Assembly: GCF_900111995.1 (NCBI RefSeq)
Contig: NZ_FOKF01000001.1
Span: forward strand, 62,001-126,000
Origin: Collimonas sp. OK607
Lineage (GTDB): Bacteria; Pseudomonadota; Gammaproteobacteria; Burkholderiales; Burkholderiaceae_D
Direction: 5' to 3'
Length of the DNA stretch: 64,000 nucleotides
Shown: positions 45,947-56,481 of the stretch, piece after piece
Numbering within the stretch: the stretch's first letter is position 1
Layout: each line of letters starts with the position of its first letter
Position numbers and translations under genes: made by a program
The notes under the pieces: generated by a model
What the model saw: only the letters and a program-made list of their open reading frames with translations
Database searches by the model: none
Told to the model about the DNA's origin: nothing

Positions 45947-46837
45947 TCACTTGCGGTATCGAAAAGCGTCCACAATCAATTCAAATGCCATGGACGGCTG
46001 CCGACGACTCGGATAATAAAGGTGGTAACCCGGGAAAGGATTGCACCAGTCTTCGAGCACGCGGATGAGTCGCCCCTCGGCAATATGCGGTTGCACTACC
46101 TCCTCCAGAGCAAAGGCTAAACCCATGCCAGCCAGTGTGGCGTTGAGGATTTGATGGAAGCCGTTCAAGATCAGTGTTCCTTCGACGCGGACTTTCAGCT
46201 CGTGTTTACCTTTCTTGAAGTCCCACGGAAGCCGGCCGCCGAGGGTGGGCAGACGCACATTGATACAGTCATGATCCGTCAAGTCCTGCGGTTTCTTTGG
46301 CCTCGGACGAGCGGCGAAATAAGCAGGCGCGCCGACGACCGCCATCCGCACATCCGGCCCGATACGTACCGCGATCATGTCCTTGGCAATATATTCGCCG
46401 AGTCTTACGCCGGCGTCGAAACGCTGTTCGACGATGTCGATCATCCGATAGTCGGTATTGATTTCGACCTTGATGTCGGGAAAGTCCGGCAGCAACTTCA
46501 TCAGCTTCGGCATCAAAATCGAATCCGCGGCATGCTCGGAAGCTGTGATCCGTATGTTGCCAGCTGGTTTTTCCCTCAGTTCGCTCAGCGCTGCGAGATC
46601 CGTCTCGATTCCTTCGAGCCGTGGCCCTACGGTGGCAAGCAGGCGTTCACCTGCATCGGTCGGCGCTACGCGCCGGGTTGTACGCGAGAACAAACGCAGG
46701 CGAAGTCGCTCCTCCAGCCCACGAATTGTCTGGCTCAGCGCCGATTGAGACACACCTAGTTTCGCCGCGGCGCGTGTAAAGCTGCCCTCGCGCGCCACCA
46801 TTACGAAAGCAGTCAGGTCATTAAGGTTCTCTCTCAT
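45947..46837 (-). CDS. LysR family regulator 2 of the aldo/keto reductase cluster
   Basis: 296 aa. Same architecture as the regulator at 41003 and clearly its paralogue: [58 protein letters not shown], and the last NPFPGYHLYYPSRRQPSMAFELIVDAFRYRK (in parts). It is divergent from the reductase at 47022. Its spacer contains the same operator block. It could bind the same sites as regulator 1, so cross-regulation is likely. Confidence 0.92.
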   Translation of the reverse strand: MRENLNDLTAFVMVAREGSFTRAAAKLGVSQSALSQTIRGLEERLRLRLFSRTTRRVAPTDAGERLLATVGPRLEGIETDLAALSELREKPAGNIRITASEHAADSILMPKLMKLLPDFPDIKVEINTDYRMIDIVEQRFDAGVRLGEYIAKDMIAVRIGPDVRMAVVGAPAYFAARPRPKKPQDLTDHDCINVRLPTLGGRLPWDFKKGKHELKVRVEGTLILNGFHQILNATLAGMGLAFALEEVVQPHIAEGRLIRVLEDWCNPFPGYHLYYPSRRQPSMAFELIVDAFRYRK

Positions 46838-46842
46838 GATTA

Positions 46843-46890
46843 ATTAGGTGCGCTAATAATGACATGTCGATTATACCGGCTAATCAAATA
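46843..46890. promoter_or_regulatory. LysR operator 2 (divergent spacer)
   Basis: CGATTATA, CCGGC, TAATCAAATA at 46868-46890 matches operator 1 at 19 of 23 positions, including the dyad GATTA-N7-TAATC (46869-46885). A second dyad ATTAG, GTGCG, CTAAT (46843-46857) lies beside the regulator start. The box is about 137 bases ahead of reductase 3. Confidence 0.65.
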
Positions 46891-46967
46891 GCGCTATTGC
46901 CATTACAGTAGCGTTATTGATCGGAAACGAGGTGGAAGCACTGTCCTGGAGCATGGCTGATCAATAG

Positions 46968-47873
<906 letters not shown>

Positions 47874-47887
47874 CGGGAAAAATAGAA

Positions 47888-49092
<1,205 letters not shown>

Positions 49093-49219
49093 TCAACCCT
49101 TTGGTGACCCTCAGGTCGCTCCAAACCGGCTACTCAACGTGTAGCGTAACCATTTAATTTTCCCCTGGCATACGCCTCAGATGACGAATGGTGAACGCAT
49201 GAAGCTCTCCGGCTGACGA

Positions 49220-50389
49220 CTATTTTTTTGATGCACCCTGGCTATCCAGTAGGGTGAGTATCTGATACGCAGCAGTCACTCTTTGATCGATCGGATAGGA
49301 TTTATTGGCCAGGATCACAATGCCGATTTTTTTAGATGGAATAAAGGCTGCATAGGTGGAAAAGCCGTTCGTCGAACCGGTTTTGTTGATCAGCACGTCC
49401 GCTTGAGGTGGCAACGGCGGGTTTAGCTTGTTTGCAACTGTCCCTTGATAGATAACACCGGGGTCGTTACCGGCCAGCAGTTGTTTCAACTCTACAGGAT
49501 AAGGGTATTGCTCCCATATCAAATCTTGCGTAAATTCGCCCGACCTGAAATATCCTGTGTGAGTGTCCGTGACCGCACGTTGAAGTTTTTCGCTAAGCCT
49601 GTTCCCCTGGATGTTATCGTCAATAAATCGGATCAAGTCCGCCGAGCCTGATTTCACGCCGTATGCTTCGGACGCCAGAATCCCGGGATTCACTCTGACT
49701 GGTACATCCTTTGCCGTGTAACCTTGCGCGTAATCCTTCATCTGGTCCGCTGGCACATTGATGTAGCTATGCGTCATGCCAAGCTCAGGGAATAACTTCT
49801 TTTCAAGCGCGTCCTCAAAAGACACGTTCATACTTTTGGCCGCAATCATGCCAAGCATTCCTATACTCAGATTGGAGTATTTCCTGTATGTGCCGGCTGC
49901 ATGAACAGGCTCCCAATGCTTGAAGTAAGCCATTAACTGATCGGTATTCTCTATATTGTCCGGCGCCTGCAGAGGAAGGCCGCCCGCAGTATGCGTGCCC
50001 AGATTCAGCAGGCTGATATTGTCAAAGCTACTGCCGCGCAAGGAAGGAAAATATTTTCCCGGGCTGTCAGAGAGTGAAAGATCTCCATTGACTTGAGCAT
50101 AAGACGCCAGCGTCGCCGTAAATGTTTTGCTGAGCGACCCGATCTCAAAAAGCGTCTTGTTGGTAATGCGTTGCTGTGTTTCTTTTGACGTTACACCATA
50201 GTTGTAGAAATAATTATGGCCATTGACGGTCACTGCGATTGCCATGCCGGGAATGCTGTACTTCTGTATCAGTGGCTGGATAGTTGCATCTACCGTATCG
50301 GTGATCCTGGATTGATCGACGGTGCCTGCCGCATAGCTACTTGCAGCGAGTAAATATACTGAGAAAGATAGTAGTTTTAGTGTGTTCAT
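49220..50389 (-). CDS. ampC: Class C beta-lactamase (AmpC family)
   Basis: 389 aa with a signal peptide (MNTLKLLSFSVYLLAASSYA). All three active-site elements are present: SLSK (Ser85, Lys88), YSN (Tyr171) and KTG (Lys336). Subtracting 21 residues gives Ser64, Tyr150 and Lys315, the canonical class C numbering. GIVILANKSYP near the C-terminus is also typical. It is a periplasmic cephalosporinase by family. No ampR lies beside it, so it is not controlled by the usual divergent LysR gene; LysR regulators of the neighbouring cluster are more than 2 kb away. The gene looks AT-richer than its neighbours. Confidence 0.93.
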   Translation of the reverse strand: MNTLKLLSFSVYLLAASSYAAGTVDQSRITDTVDATIQPLIQKYSIPGMAIAVTVNGHNYFYNYGVTSKETQQRITNKTLFEIGSLSKTFTATLASYAQVNGDLSLSDSPGKYFPSLRGSSFDNISLLNLGTHTAGGLPLQAPDNIENTDQLMAYFKHWEPVHAAGTYRKYSNLSIGMLGMIAAKSMNVSFEDALEKKLFPELGMTHSYINVPADQMKDYAQGYTAKDVPVRVNPGILASEAYGVKSGSADLIRFIDDNIQGNRLSEKLQRAVTDTHTGYFRSGEFTQDLIWEQYPYPVELKQLLAGNDPGVIYQGTVANKLNPPLPPQADVLINKTGSTNGFSTYAAFIPSKKIGIVILANKSYPIDQRVTAAYQILTLLDSQGASKK

Positions 50390-50619
50390 GGCTTTTTAGG
50401 CGCGTTGAGCAATAACTCTCAATTTGACCAATTAATATTTCTAGGGCAGCGATCTTTTCATTCAAGCGACAGCGCCGAATTCTAGAGGCCGTTGTTTGGA
50501 AGCTGGAGCGTTAGTCGCGGCGCTCTGTGTACTAGCTGTTTTTCAAAAGATACAACCTTGGCAGGTCAGCTGGCAATTTTGTAAAACGACAATGTCCGCT
50601 TTTGGCGAAATGTTCGCAA

Positions 50620-50859
50620 GCGAGAATAATTTTGGTAACGGCATAGAAAATCTTATGATTAAGTTGCGCCGCAAGATTGATCGGGGGGCAAGAATGGTGG
50701 TGCAAGGACAAATGGGGATTGTCGTGGCAGATCACGCCACGCGCCCTGACGGCCGCGATCACCGATCCTGATCGTGCTGCGGCCAAGCGTGCATTCGAAG
50801 CCATGATGACGATGCGAAAGATCGATATCGCTGCGATTGAAGCGGCTCGGCACGGTTGA
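50620..50859 (+). pseudogene. Frameshifted remnant of a VOC (PhnB-like) protein
   Basis: The gap 50390-50897 has no intact gene. Bases 50677-50859 encode WWCKDKWGLSWQITPRAL, then DPDRAAAKRAFEAMMTMRKIDIAAIEAA, the C-terminal end of PhnB-like VOC family proteins. The frame before it is closed by a stop (50656-50658). In a different frame, just upstream, IENLMIKLRRKIDRG fits the preceding part of such proteins; the two join if one base is gained or lost in the six-G run at 50683-50688. The N-terminal half is missing. The neighbouring SRPBCC gene is a usual partner of VOC genes. Confidence 0.6.
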
Positions 50860-50897
50860 ATCCGCAGTTGGAATCGGACCAGCGTCCCGACAACTAA

Positions 50898-51344
50898 TTA
50901 CCCGGGAATCTCAGCCTCAACCAATTGCGCAAGAAGAGTGAGCGATTCTTGCCACCCTAGATAGCAAGCCTCTGGTGGAATGGCTTCCGGTATGCCTTCT
51001 TGCACGATGTTTACTTCAGTGCCGCAGGAGACCTTTTGTAAAGAAACGGTCGTCTGCATTTTCCCCGGCAAATTAGGATCGTCGAATGTGTCCGTATGCC
51101 GAATTCGTTCGTTCGGTATCAGCTCGAGATACTCGCCGCCAAAGGAATGACTATTTTTCGTGGCGAAGTTCGTGAACGACATTTTATAGGTGCCACCCAC
51201 TTTCGCATCAAGATGGTGGACCTTACCTGTGAAACCATTTGGCGGCAGCCATTTAGCCATCGCGTCGGCATCAAGAAACGCTCGATAGATTCTCTCCGGA
51301 GGCGCCCGGAGCACGCGATGAAAGCGAACTATGTTCGTAGCCAT
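50898..51344 (-). CDS. SRPBCC (AHSA1-like) family protein
   Basis: 148 aa from the ATG at 51344 with AAAGGA upstream; the open frame runs another 147 codons 5' through non-coding and antisense sequence and this extension is rejected. AHSA1/START-like features: RFHRVLRAPPERIYRAFLDADAMAKWLPPNGFTGKV, GGTYKMSFTNF, GEYLELIPNERIRHTDTFDDPN and the final YLGWQESLTLLAQLVEAE. These small proteins bind hydrophobic ligands in a deep cavity; function is unknown for most. Beside a decayed VOC gene on the other strand. Confidence 0.88.
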   Translation of the reverse strand: MATNIVRFHRVLRAPPERIYRAFLDADAMAKWLPPNGFTGKVHHLDAKVGGTYKMSFTNFATKNSHSFGGEYLELIPNERIRHTDTFDDPNLPGKMQTTVSLQKVSCGTEVNIVQEGIPEAIPPEACYLGWQESLTLLAQLVEAEIPG

Positions 51345-51482
51345 GATTCCTTTGCCTTTCTCATCGATGTGATGACTGATTTTGTCAGGATTTACAGCAT
51401 GAGCATACACCTGAGGCGTCTGACCGGTAAAATGGCGGCAGACGCTGAGTGCGCCATCTATCAACATTGAGCAGAGAATCTT

Positions 51483-51806
51483 ATGAGCGCAATTCCTGAA
51501 CTTACCCTTAAACACCTTGTATTCTGGAAATTGAAAGAACATGCCGAAGGCGCCGACAAGGCCAGCAATGCTTTGCAGATGAAAGGCATGCTGGACGGCT
51601 GCGCCGGCATAGTGCCGGGCATGCTCAGGTTCGAAGTCGCGATTGCCCAGCCAGGGCTGGAAGCAACCTATGACGTGGTGCTCAATTCCGAGTTCACCTC
51701 GCAGGCGGCACTGGATGCCTACCAGAACCATCCGACCCACGTGGCGATCAAGCCATTTTTCGGCGCGGTACGGGAAGCGCGCCAATGCATGGATTACCTG
51801 AGCTGA
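51483..51806 (+). CDS. Dabb (stress-responsive A/B barrel) protein
   Basis: 107 aa. The Dabb dimeric ferredoxin-like fold is indicated by LKHLVFWKLKE at the N-terminus, FEVAIAQPG, YDVVLNSEFTSQAALDAYQNHPTHVAI and a final strand region. Proteins of this family are small, dimeric and often stress-induced; some bacterial members act as cyclases or monooxygenase-like enzymes. No catalytic residues can be named. It precedes a thioesterase gene by 9 bases, probably as one transcript. Confidence 0.87.
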   Translation: MSAIPELTLKHLVFWKLKEHAEGADKASNALQMKGMLDGCAGIVPGMLRFEVAIAQPGLEATYDVVLNSEFTSQAALDAYQNHPTHVAIKPFFGAVREARQCMDYLS

Positions 51807-51815
51807 TCGGCGACC

Positions 51816-52244
51816 ATGTTTCCTTCACATATTTTCCCTATCGATAATCCATTCCTGACCTATCTCGGGGTTGAATTCGTCGAAATGGGCGATGGCGCGG
51901 CCGAACTGGCGTTGACTTTGCAGCCGCATCACATGAATAGCTGGCAAGTCACCCACGGCGGGGTTTCGATGACTATGCTGGATGTGGTCATGGCCTTGGC
52001 CGGCCGTTCGCTGTACCCGCAAGCCGAGGCGGCGGTCACGGTTGAAATGAAAACAAGTTTTCTGCAGCCTGCGGGGCAAACCGGCGCCCGCATCGTGGCC
52101 AAGGGCCGCGCGTTCCATCGTTCCACCACCATGTGCTTTTGCGATGCCGAGTTATGGCACGGCGACCATCTGGTGGCGAAGGCGATGGGAACCTTCAAAT
52201 ATCTCAAGCATCATCGTGCGGCGCTGAAGATCAAGCCGGGTTGA
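51816..52244 (+). CDS. PaaI family hotdog thioesterase
   Basis: 142 aa hotdog fold. The N-terminal YLGVEFVEMGDGAAELALTLQPHHMN, NSWQVTHGGVSMTMLDVVMALAG (the conserved HGG-like helix start) and VEMKTSFLQPAG match PaaI/YbgC-like acyl-CoA thioesterases. It probably hydrolyses a short-chain or aromatic acyl-CoA. Nine bases separate it from the Dabb gene; a GNAT follows after an AT-rich repeat. Confidence 0.86.
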   Translation: MFPSHIFPIDNPFLTYLGVEFVEMGDGAAELALTLQPHHMNSWQVTHGGVSMTMLDVVMALAGRSLYPQAEAAVTVEMKTSFLQPAGQTGARIVAKGRAFHRSTTMCFCDAELWHGDHLVAKAMGTFKYLKHHRAALKIKPG

Positions 52245-52247
52245 TGC

Positions 52248-52291
52248 AAAATAGAGAATAGAAAACGCAAATAGAAAATCAATTAGAAAAG
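52248..52291 (+). repeat. Degenerate AATAGAAAA repeats before a GNAT gene
   Basis: Imperfect copies AATAGAGAATAGAAAA, AATAGAAAA and ATTAGAAAA occur in 44 bases directly ahead of the GNAT ATG at 52297. Same style as the repeats before phaB and mfd: short, degenerate units next to a start codon. Confidence 0.45.
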
Positions 52292-52296
52292 CAGCC

Positions 52297-52722
52297 ATGA
52301 AATTTCACCTGACAGTCGATAACTGGACAGTCCAGAAAGCCGATGCACGTGCAGTACGTTTCGATGTATTCGTTATTGAACAGAAAATCCCGGTAGAGCT
52401 GGAATGGGACGACATGGACGAACACTGCATACATGCAGTCGCTTACAACGAAGCCGGCTTGGCGATCGGCACTGGCCGCCTGCTGCCGGACGGTCACATC
52501 GGCCGCATGGCGGTGCGGTTAGCTGGGCGCCGTCAAGGCATAGGCGCCGCCATCCTGGAAGCCTTGATGGCACAAGCGCGGCAACGCGGCGACACCGAAG
52601 TGGTGCTGAACGCCCAGATCCACGCTGAAGCGTTTTACGGTCGCCATGGCTTCAGCCGCGATGGGGAGGAATATTACGAAGCCGGGATCCCGCATATTTG
52701 CATGCGCCACGTGTTTGCCTGA
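52297..52722 (+). CDS. GNAT family N-acetyltransferase (YjcF/ElaA-like)
   Basis: 141 aa. Order: VRFDVFVIEQKIPVELEWDDMDEHCIHAVAY (GNAT strand and substrate region of the YjcF/ElaA type), AIGTGRLLPDGHIGRMAVRLAGRRQGIGAAILEALM, which holds the acetyl-CoA pyrophosphate-binding RxxGxG/A, and FYGRHGFSRDGEEYYEAGIPHICM, typical of the C-terminus of this branch. Substrate unknown. It ends 39 bases before the convergent CoA transferase gene. Confidence 0.86.
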   Translation: MKFHLTVDNWTVQKADARAVRFDVFVIEQKIPVELEWDDMDEHCIHAVAYNEAGLAIGTGRLLPDGHIGRMAVRLAGRRQGIGAAILEALMAQARQRGDTEVVLNAQIHAEAFYGRHGFSRDGEEYYEAGIPHICMRHVFA

Positions 52723-52760
52723 TTAGCGCAATGCTCGCCTTACAATTTGCTGCAAGCTTG

Positions 52761-54188
52761 CTACCAGCTTGGGGCATCTGTTCCTAACGGTACGGATGGC
52801 TGGCTCCAGTGTGCCGGCGTCAGTGATAATTTCCCGGCATGACTCACTGCAGTTAGCCGGCCAAAGCCCGACGCACTCTGTTCCAGCAGATCCTGAATCT
52901 GTTCAAAGCTGATATCGGCGGTCGCCAGGCCGTTCTCGACCCGCCCCAGCTGACGTAGCCAATGACCGGTTTGCGCCAGCGATACCTGCACATGCCAGCT
53001 GCCGCCTTCGGTGACCCGGCGCGCCAATGCCGTTATGGCGCCAGCCGCCATCAGGTATCCGGCTGCATGGTCCAATACCTGCATCGGCAGCGGTTTCGGT
53101 TGATCGCCGTGCGCAGCCTGTGCTTCGGCATGGTTGAAGCCGCTGGCGGTTTGCACCAGCGAATCGAAGCCGCGGCGGTCGGCCCACGGTCCGACGTGGC
53201 CATACGCAGATAGCGATACATAAACGATGCCCGGGTGTTTTTTTGCTGCTGCCTCGGGGCCGAAGCCTAGTGCGTCGAGTCCGCCCGGGCGGTAGCCTTG
53301 CACGAAAATGTCTGCGTCATGCAGCAAATGGCTCAGCGTCCGATGATCGTCCGGCTGCCGCAGGTCGAGCTGGCATGAGCGCTTGCCGCGGCCGGTGTCA
53401 ATCACCAATGGGCCGATGGCCGGCAGTTGCGGCGCAGTCACCAGCAAGACATCCGCGCCGTGCGCGGCCAGCGTACGGCCGCAGACCGGTCCGGCGATGA
53501 TGCGGGTCAGGTCGAGCACCCGCACGCCGTCCAGCGGCCGTTGTGCTACCGGAGGGCGTAATTCGCGCGGCGGCGCATCGCCGATTTTTTCTATGGTAAG
53601 CAGTGGCAGTGTTTGCACCGCCTGTCCTTGCGGGTGGCGATCCCATTCCTCGAACGAGCGCATGGCGGTGACTACCAGGCCGGTGCTGGCCGCAGCGTCC
53701 TCGAAACCATCTGCAGTCCAGCTTTGCAGCGCTTGCCGCACGCTCTCGACCGTATGCTCGCATTGCAACAGCCTGAGCACGCCATCTCGATGATGCGGAA
53801 AATTGGTGTGCAGGCGTACCCATTTACCGTCGCCGCAGCAATAGGTGCCGGCGATTTTGTCCCAGATTTCATCGCTGCGGGCGTCATTGACCCGGAAGTA
53901 GCGTTCGCTGCGAAACTCGGCCGCAGCATGGCGCATGTCGACGCTTACCTGCTGCGGTTGCTGGCTGCGCAATTGCCACAGCTGCGCCGCTGACAAGGCC
54001 GCCGCGGCGATGCTGGCCTGGGCGGCAGTGCCGACTGCGAACGATGAAGGCAGTATCGGCTCGCTGCCGCTAAGCGATAGCTGCGACAAAGCAGCATCCG
54101 GCTGGCCAAGGGTGCGCCACAGCTGCTGTACAACATCAGATGGCGCAAGCGTCGCTTGCGACGAATTCGGATCGGATGACAGCAACAT
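52761..54188 (-). CDS. Family III CoA transferase (CaiB/BaiF-like)
   Basis: 475 aa. Family features: GVRVLDLTRIIAGPVCGRTLAAHGADVLLV, the CoA-binding Rossmann-like region, the Asp within DIFVQGYRPGGLDALGFGPEAAAKKHPGIVYVSLSAYG, and GFDSLVQTASGFNHAEA. The N-terminal about 190 residues are a second, degenerate copy of the domain (ASIAAAALSAAQLWQLRSQQ; YFRVNDARSDEIWDKIAGTYCCGDGKWVRLHTNFPHH), as in double-length members. These enzymes move CoA between organic acids. It is the last gene of a minus-strand run beginning at ygfZ, 46 bases after the NRDE gene. Confidence 0.88.
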   Translation of the reverse strand: MLLSSDPNSSQATLAPSDVVQQLWRTLGQPDAALSQLSLSGSEPILPSSFAVGTAAQASIAAAALSAAQLWQLRSQQPQQVSVDMRHAAAEFRSERYFRVNDARSDEIWDKIAGTYCCGDGKWVRLHTNFPHHRDGVLRLLQCEHTVESVRQALQSWTADGFEDAAASTGLVVTAMRSFEEWDRHPQGQAVQTLPLLTIEKIGDAPPRELRPPVAQRPLDGVRVLDLTRIIAGPVCGRTLAAHGADVLLVTAPQLPAIGPLVIDTGRGKRSCQLDLRQPDDHRTLSHLLHDADIFVQGYRPGGLDALGFGPEAAAKKHPGIVYVSLSAYGHVGPWADRRGFDSLVQTASGFNHAEAQAAHGDQPKPLPMQVLDHAAGYLMAAGAITALARRVTEGGSWHVQVSLAQTGHWLRQLGRVENGLATADISFEQIQDLLEQSASGFGRLTAVSHAGKLSLTPAHWSQPSVPLGTDAPSW

Positions 54189-54234
54189 GATCTGCTCCTT
54201 AAGTGTGGCAACCGAGTGTGGCGGCGCGGCTATG

Positions 54235-55026
54235 TCAGCGCGTACAGCGCGATTCTGATGGCGATTTGGCGTGGGTATGTATGCGTGAAGGAGAGTCGGA
54301 TGGCGAAGCTACTCTTTCATGCAGCATGGCGCTGCCGTTGGCCCTGATACGCACCAGTGTCGAGGCGCGCGTGCCGTAATCGGGCGATTCGATAAATACG
54401 GCCGACAGCACGCGTTCCACTTCGATGTCGACGCCGGTGGACGGCAGCCGACAGTCGCCGGCGCGGGTGGTATCGCTCAGCATGTCAAAGAAACAGGCGT
54501 CAGGCGCGCCTTGGCACAGCAAGCTGGCAAATTGCGCTTTGGTGCGCACCACCTTCGGCCAGCTACCATCTAGCGAGGCGTTTGACAGTCCGTAGATGCC
54601 GGGCGGCAGGGGCTTGCCGTTGCGGGCGTCTTCCTCGTTCTTGTTGGAATACCAGATCAGTTCCTTGCTATCGCCGACCAGCAGATTGAAACCATTGTAT
54701 TTTGCGGCGTCGCCGCTAATGTCAGCGATATACTCCGTCGCCGTTTTTTTACTGCCCAGAAAATCCGACACCAGCGTGCCGCGGGTAGGTGCATCGGTAC
54801 GCCGTTCAGCCGGCGCTCGCACATTGGTGATGGCGGCAAAGCGGCCGCCACGGGTGATGCCGATCCAGGTGCCGCCGTCTTGCAAGTCGCGGCCGGCGTA
54901 GATGTCGGGCCGGTCTTCCCACCAGTTGGCGGGTGCGGTGGGGCGCGCATAGAATTCATCGCGGTTGGCGGCGGCTATCAAGGGGGAGCCAGGAATCACT
55001 TGCCACGCAAAAACAATCAAGCACAT
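54235..55026 (-). CDS. NRDE (TANGO2-type) family protein
   Basis: 263 aa. The N-terminal MCLIVFAW and AANRDEFYARPTAPA give the NRDE motif of the family, followed by WEDRPDIYAGRDLQDGGTWIGITRGGRFAAITN and SNASLDGSWPKV. The Cys2 exposed after Met removal suggests an N-terminal nucleophile-type hydrolase fold. Eukaryotic TANGO2 is implicated in lipid or haem handling, but bacterial function is unsettled. It overlaps the DUF4936 gene by 10 bases. Confidence 0.9.
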   Translation of the reverse strand: MCLIVFAWQVIPGSPLIAAANRDEFYARPTAPANWWEDRPDIYAGRDLQDGGTWIGITRGGRFAAITNVRAPAERRTDAPTRGTLVSDFLGSKKTATEYIADISGDAAKYNGFNLLVGDSKELIWYSNKNEEDARNGKPLPPGIYGLSNASLDGSWPKVVRTKAQFASLLCQGAPDACFFDMLSDTTRAGDCRLPSTGVDIEVERVLSAVFIESPDYGTRASTLVRIRANGSAMLHERVASPSDSPSRIHTHAKSPSESRCTR

Positions 55027-55310
55027 GATGAAATATTCACAAAAAATTCAGTATGACGAGGGCCATCGATAAGGGCTGCGAGGCCATGCTGGGTAACCGC
55101 CTGTTCGATAATTTCCGTGAAATCCGGCGGCACCGAAGAATACACCTCCATCCAGGTGTGATGCTCATCTTTAATTTCGGGGCTGCGCTTGAGGGCGGTA
55201 GCGATCTGATATTGCAATGAAAGCCCGGCCTGCATTGCCGCTGCAGCAGTGTCGAATTGCTGGGCGTTGGCGGCGGCTACGCGGTAATAGATATAAAGAT
55301 CGGTACTCAT
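55017..55310 (-). CDS. DUF4936 family protein
   Basis: 97 aa. LYIYYRVAAANAQQFDTAAAAMQAGL, LKRSPEIKDEHHTWMEVYSSVP and RHTEFFVNIS match the small betaproteobacterial DUF4936 family, a likely ferredoxin-like dimer of unknown role. It sits between ygfZ and the NRDE gene with tight spacing (7-base gap, 10-base overlap), so it belongs to the same transcript. Confidence 0.87.
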   Translation of the reverse strand: MSTDLYIYYRVAAANAQQFDTAAAAMQAGLSLQYQIATALKRSPEIKDEHHTWMEVYSSVPPDFTEIIEQAVTQHGLAALIDGPRHTEFFVNISSCA

Positions 55311-55317
55311 CGCGGGC

Positions 55318-56358
55318 TCACGCTGACAGTTCCGCGTCGGTTACATCGACGATTGAATAGGGCAACGCCTGGAAATGCAATTGCGCGCCATTCACCGATC
55401 CTACATGTACCGTACCGTTCTCCAATGCAGCCAGCTTGATCTCCAGCAGGCAGCTGCTGCTACCGGCGCTATCGGCTTCGGCGTTGACGATCATGCCGCA
55501 TGGCTGGTCCGGATCGGCGCTGGAAAATACTTCAGTACCTGCGGCAATGCCGGTCGCAGCGACGCTGGCCAATACGGCACGGCGCTTGAGTTTGCCAAGG
55601 TATTGACTGCGCGCGACAATTTCCTGCCCTGGATAACAGCCTTTTTTGAAATTAACGCCGCCAATCACTTCAAAATTAATCATCTGCGGTACAAACTGTT
55701 CTTGTGTCGGCAGGGTGATTTGCGGAATGCCGGCCTGGATTTCTCGCAAGCGCCATGCTGATGCGGCAACCGGCTGCAAGCTTTCGCTCAGTTGCGGCCA
55801 GGCGGCGATTGCGTGCTCGGCGCTGGTGATCCATTGATAGCGTGGCGCGGAATTGGCGTCGGCGACACGGATCAAGGTGCCGTAGTCGTTGTCGACCTTG
55901 GCATAGGTGGCATCTGGCAGCGTTGGAAACCAGGGCGTCAGCGCCGCGCCAGCTGCATTGCCTGCCAGGCCAAACACGATGTGCGTATCCGTCACATCGG
56001 CCAGCTTGGCTTTGGCGCGCATGACAAACATTTGCAGGCGCTTCTGGATTGCGGCTTGCAAGTCGCGCGGCAGTTGCAAAAAGATAGTGTCGTTGCTCTT
56101 CCACATCAGGAAGGTGGCCAGCAAACGTCCTTTCGGCGAGCAATAACCGGCCAGCCGGGCTTGTTCGGCAGCAAGATTTTGGACGTCATTGGTAAGCTGG
56201 GTATGCAGGAAACTGGCAGCTTCTTCTCCGGTAAGTGCGATCAGGCCGAGATCGGTCAATGGTGCAAAAAAAGATGCGCCGGCATCGATCGTTGCGGGTA
56301 GCGTCTCCAGCGCTTGTTGCTGGGCAAAATCCAGCCAGTTATTTGTTATTTTATTCAT
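55318..56358 (-). CDS. ygfZ: Folate-binding protein YgfZ (iron-sulfur cluster maintenance)
   Basis: 346 aa GcvT-like protein. The diagnostic motif is KGCYPGQEIVARSQYLGKLKRR (given in parts as KGCYPGQEIVARSQY), containing the reactive Cys of YgfZ. AASFLHTQLTNDVQNL and GYCSPKGRLLATFLMWK near the N-terminus are also typical. YgfZ uses tetrahydrofolate to support repair or assembly of certain Fe-S enzymes such as MiaB; rimO lies elsewhere in the window. First gene of the minus-strand operon and divergent from mltG. Confidence 0.93.
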   Translation of the reverse strand: MNKITNNWLDFAQQQALETLPATIDAGASFFAPLTDLGLIALTGEEAASFLHTQLTNDVQNLAAEQARLAGYCSPKGRLLATFLMWKSNDTIFLQLPRDLQAAIQKRLQMFVMRAKAKLADVTDTHIVFGLAGNAAGAALTPWFPTLPDATYAKVDNDYGTLIRVADANSAPRYQWITSAEHAIAAWPQLSESLQPVAASAWRLREIQAGIPQITLPTQEQFVPQMINFEVIGGVNFKKGCYPGQEIVARSQYLGKLKRRAVLASVAATGIAAGTEVFSSADPDQPCGMIVNAEADSAGSSSCLLEIKLAALENGTVHVGSVNGAQLHFQALPYSIVDVTDAELSA

Positions 56359-56481
56359 AAATTGTAGGCATTCTCTAAACAGCGATTATCATATTGGGTT
56401 GATTATAGTGATGTCGCAAAAAAAGCGTTGGAGTCGGCCGTTTTTGCGAGATGCCTGAAAACCATTCGGAGCGAACCGGTC

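Noticed and set aside
50898-51785. 295-aa version of the SRPBCC protein
   Set aside because: The first 147 codons have no conserved sequence, run antisense to the Dabb gene, and a good ribosome site marks the ATG at 51344.
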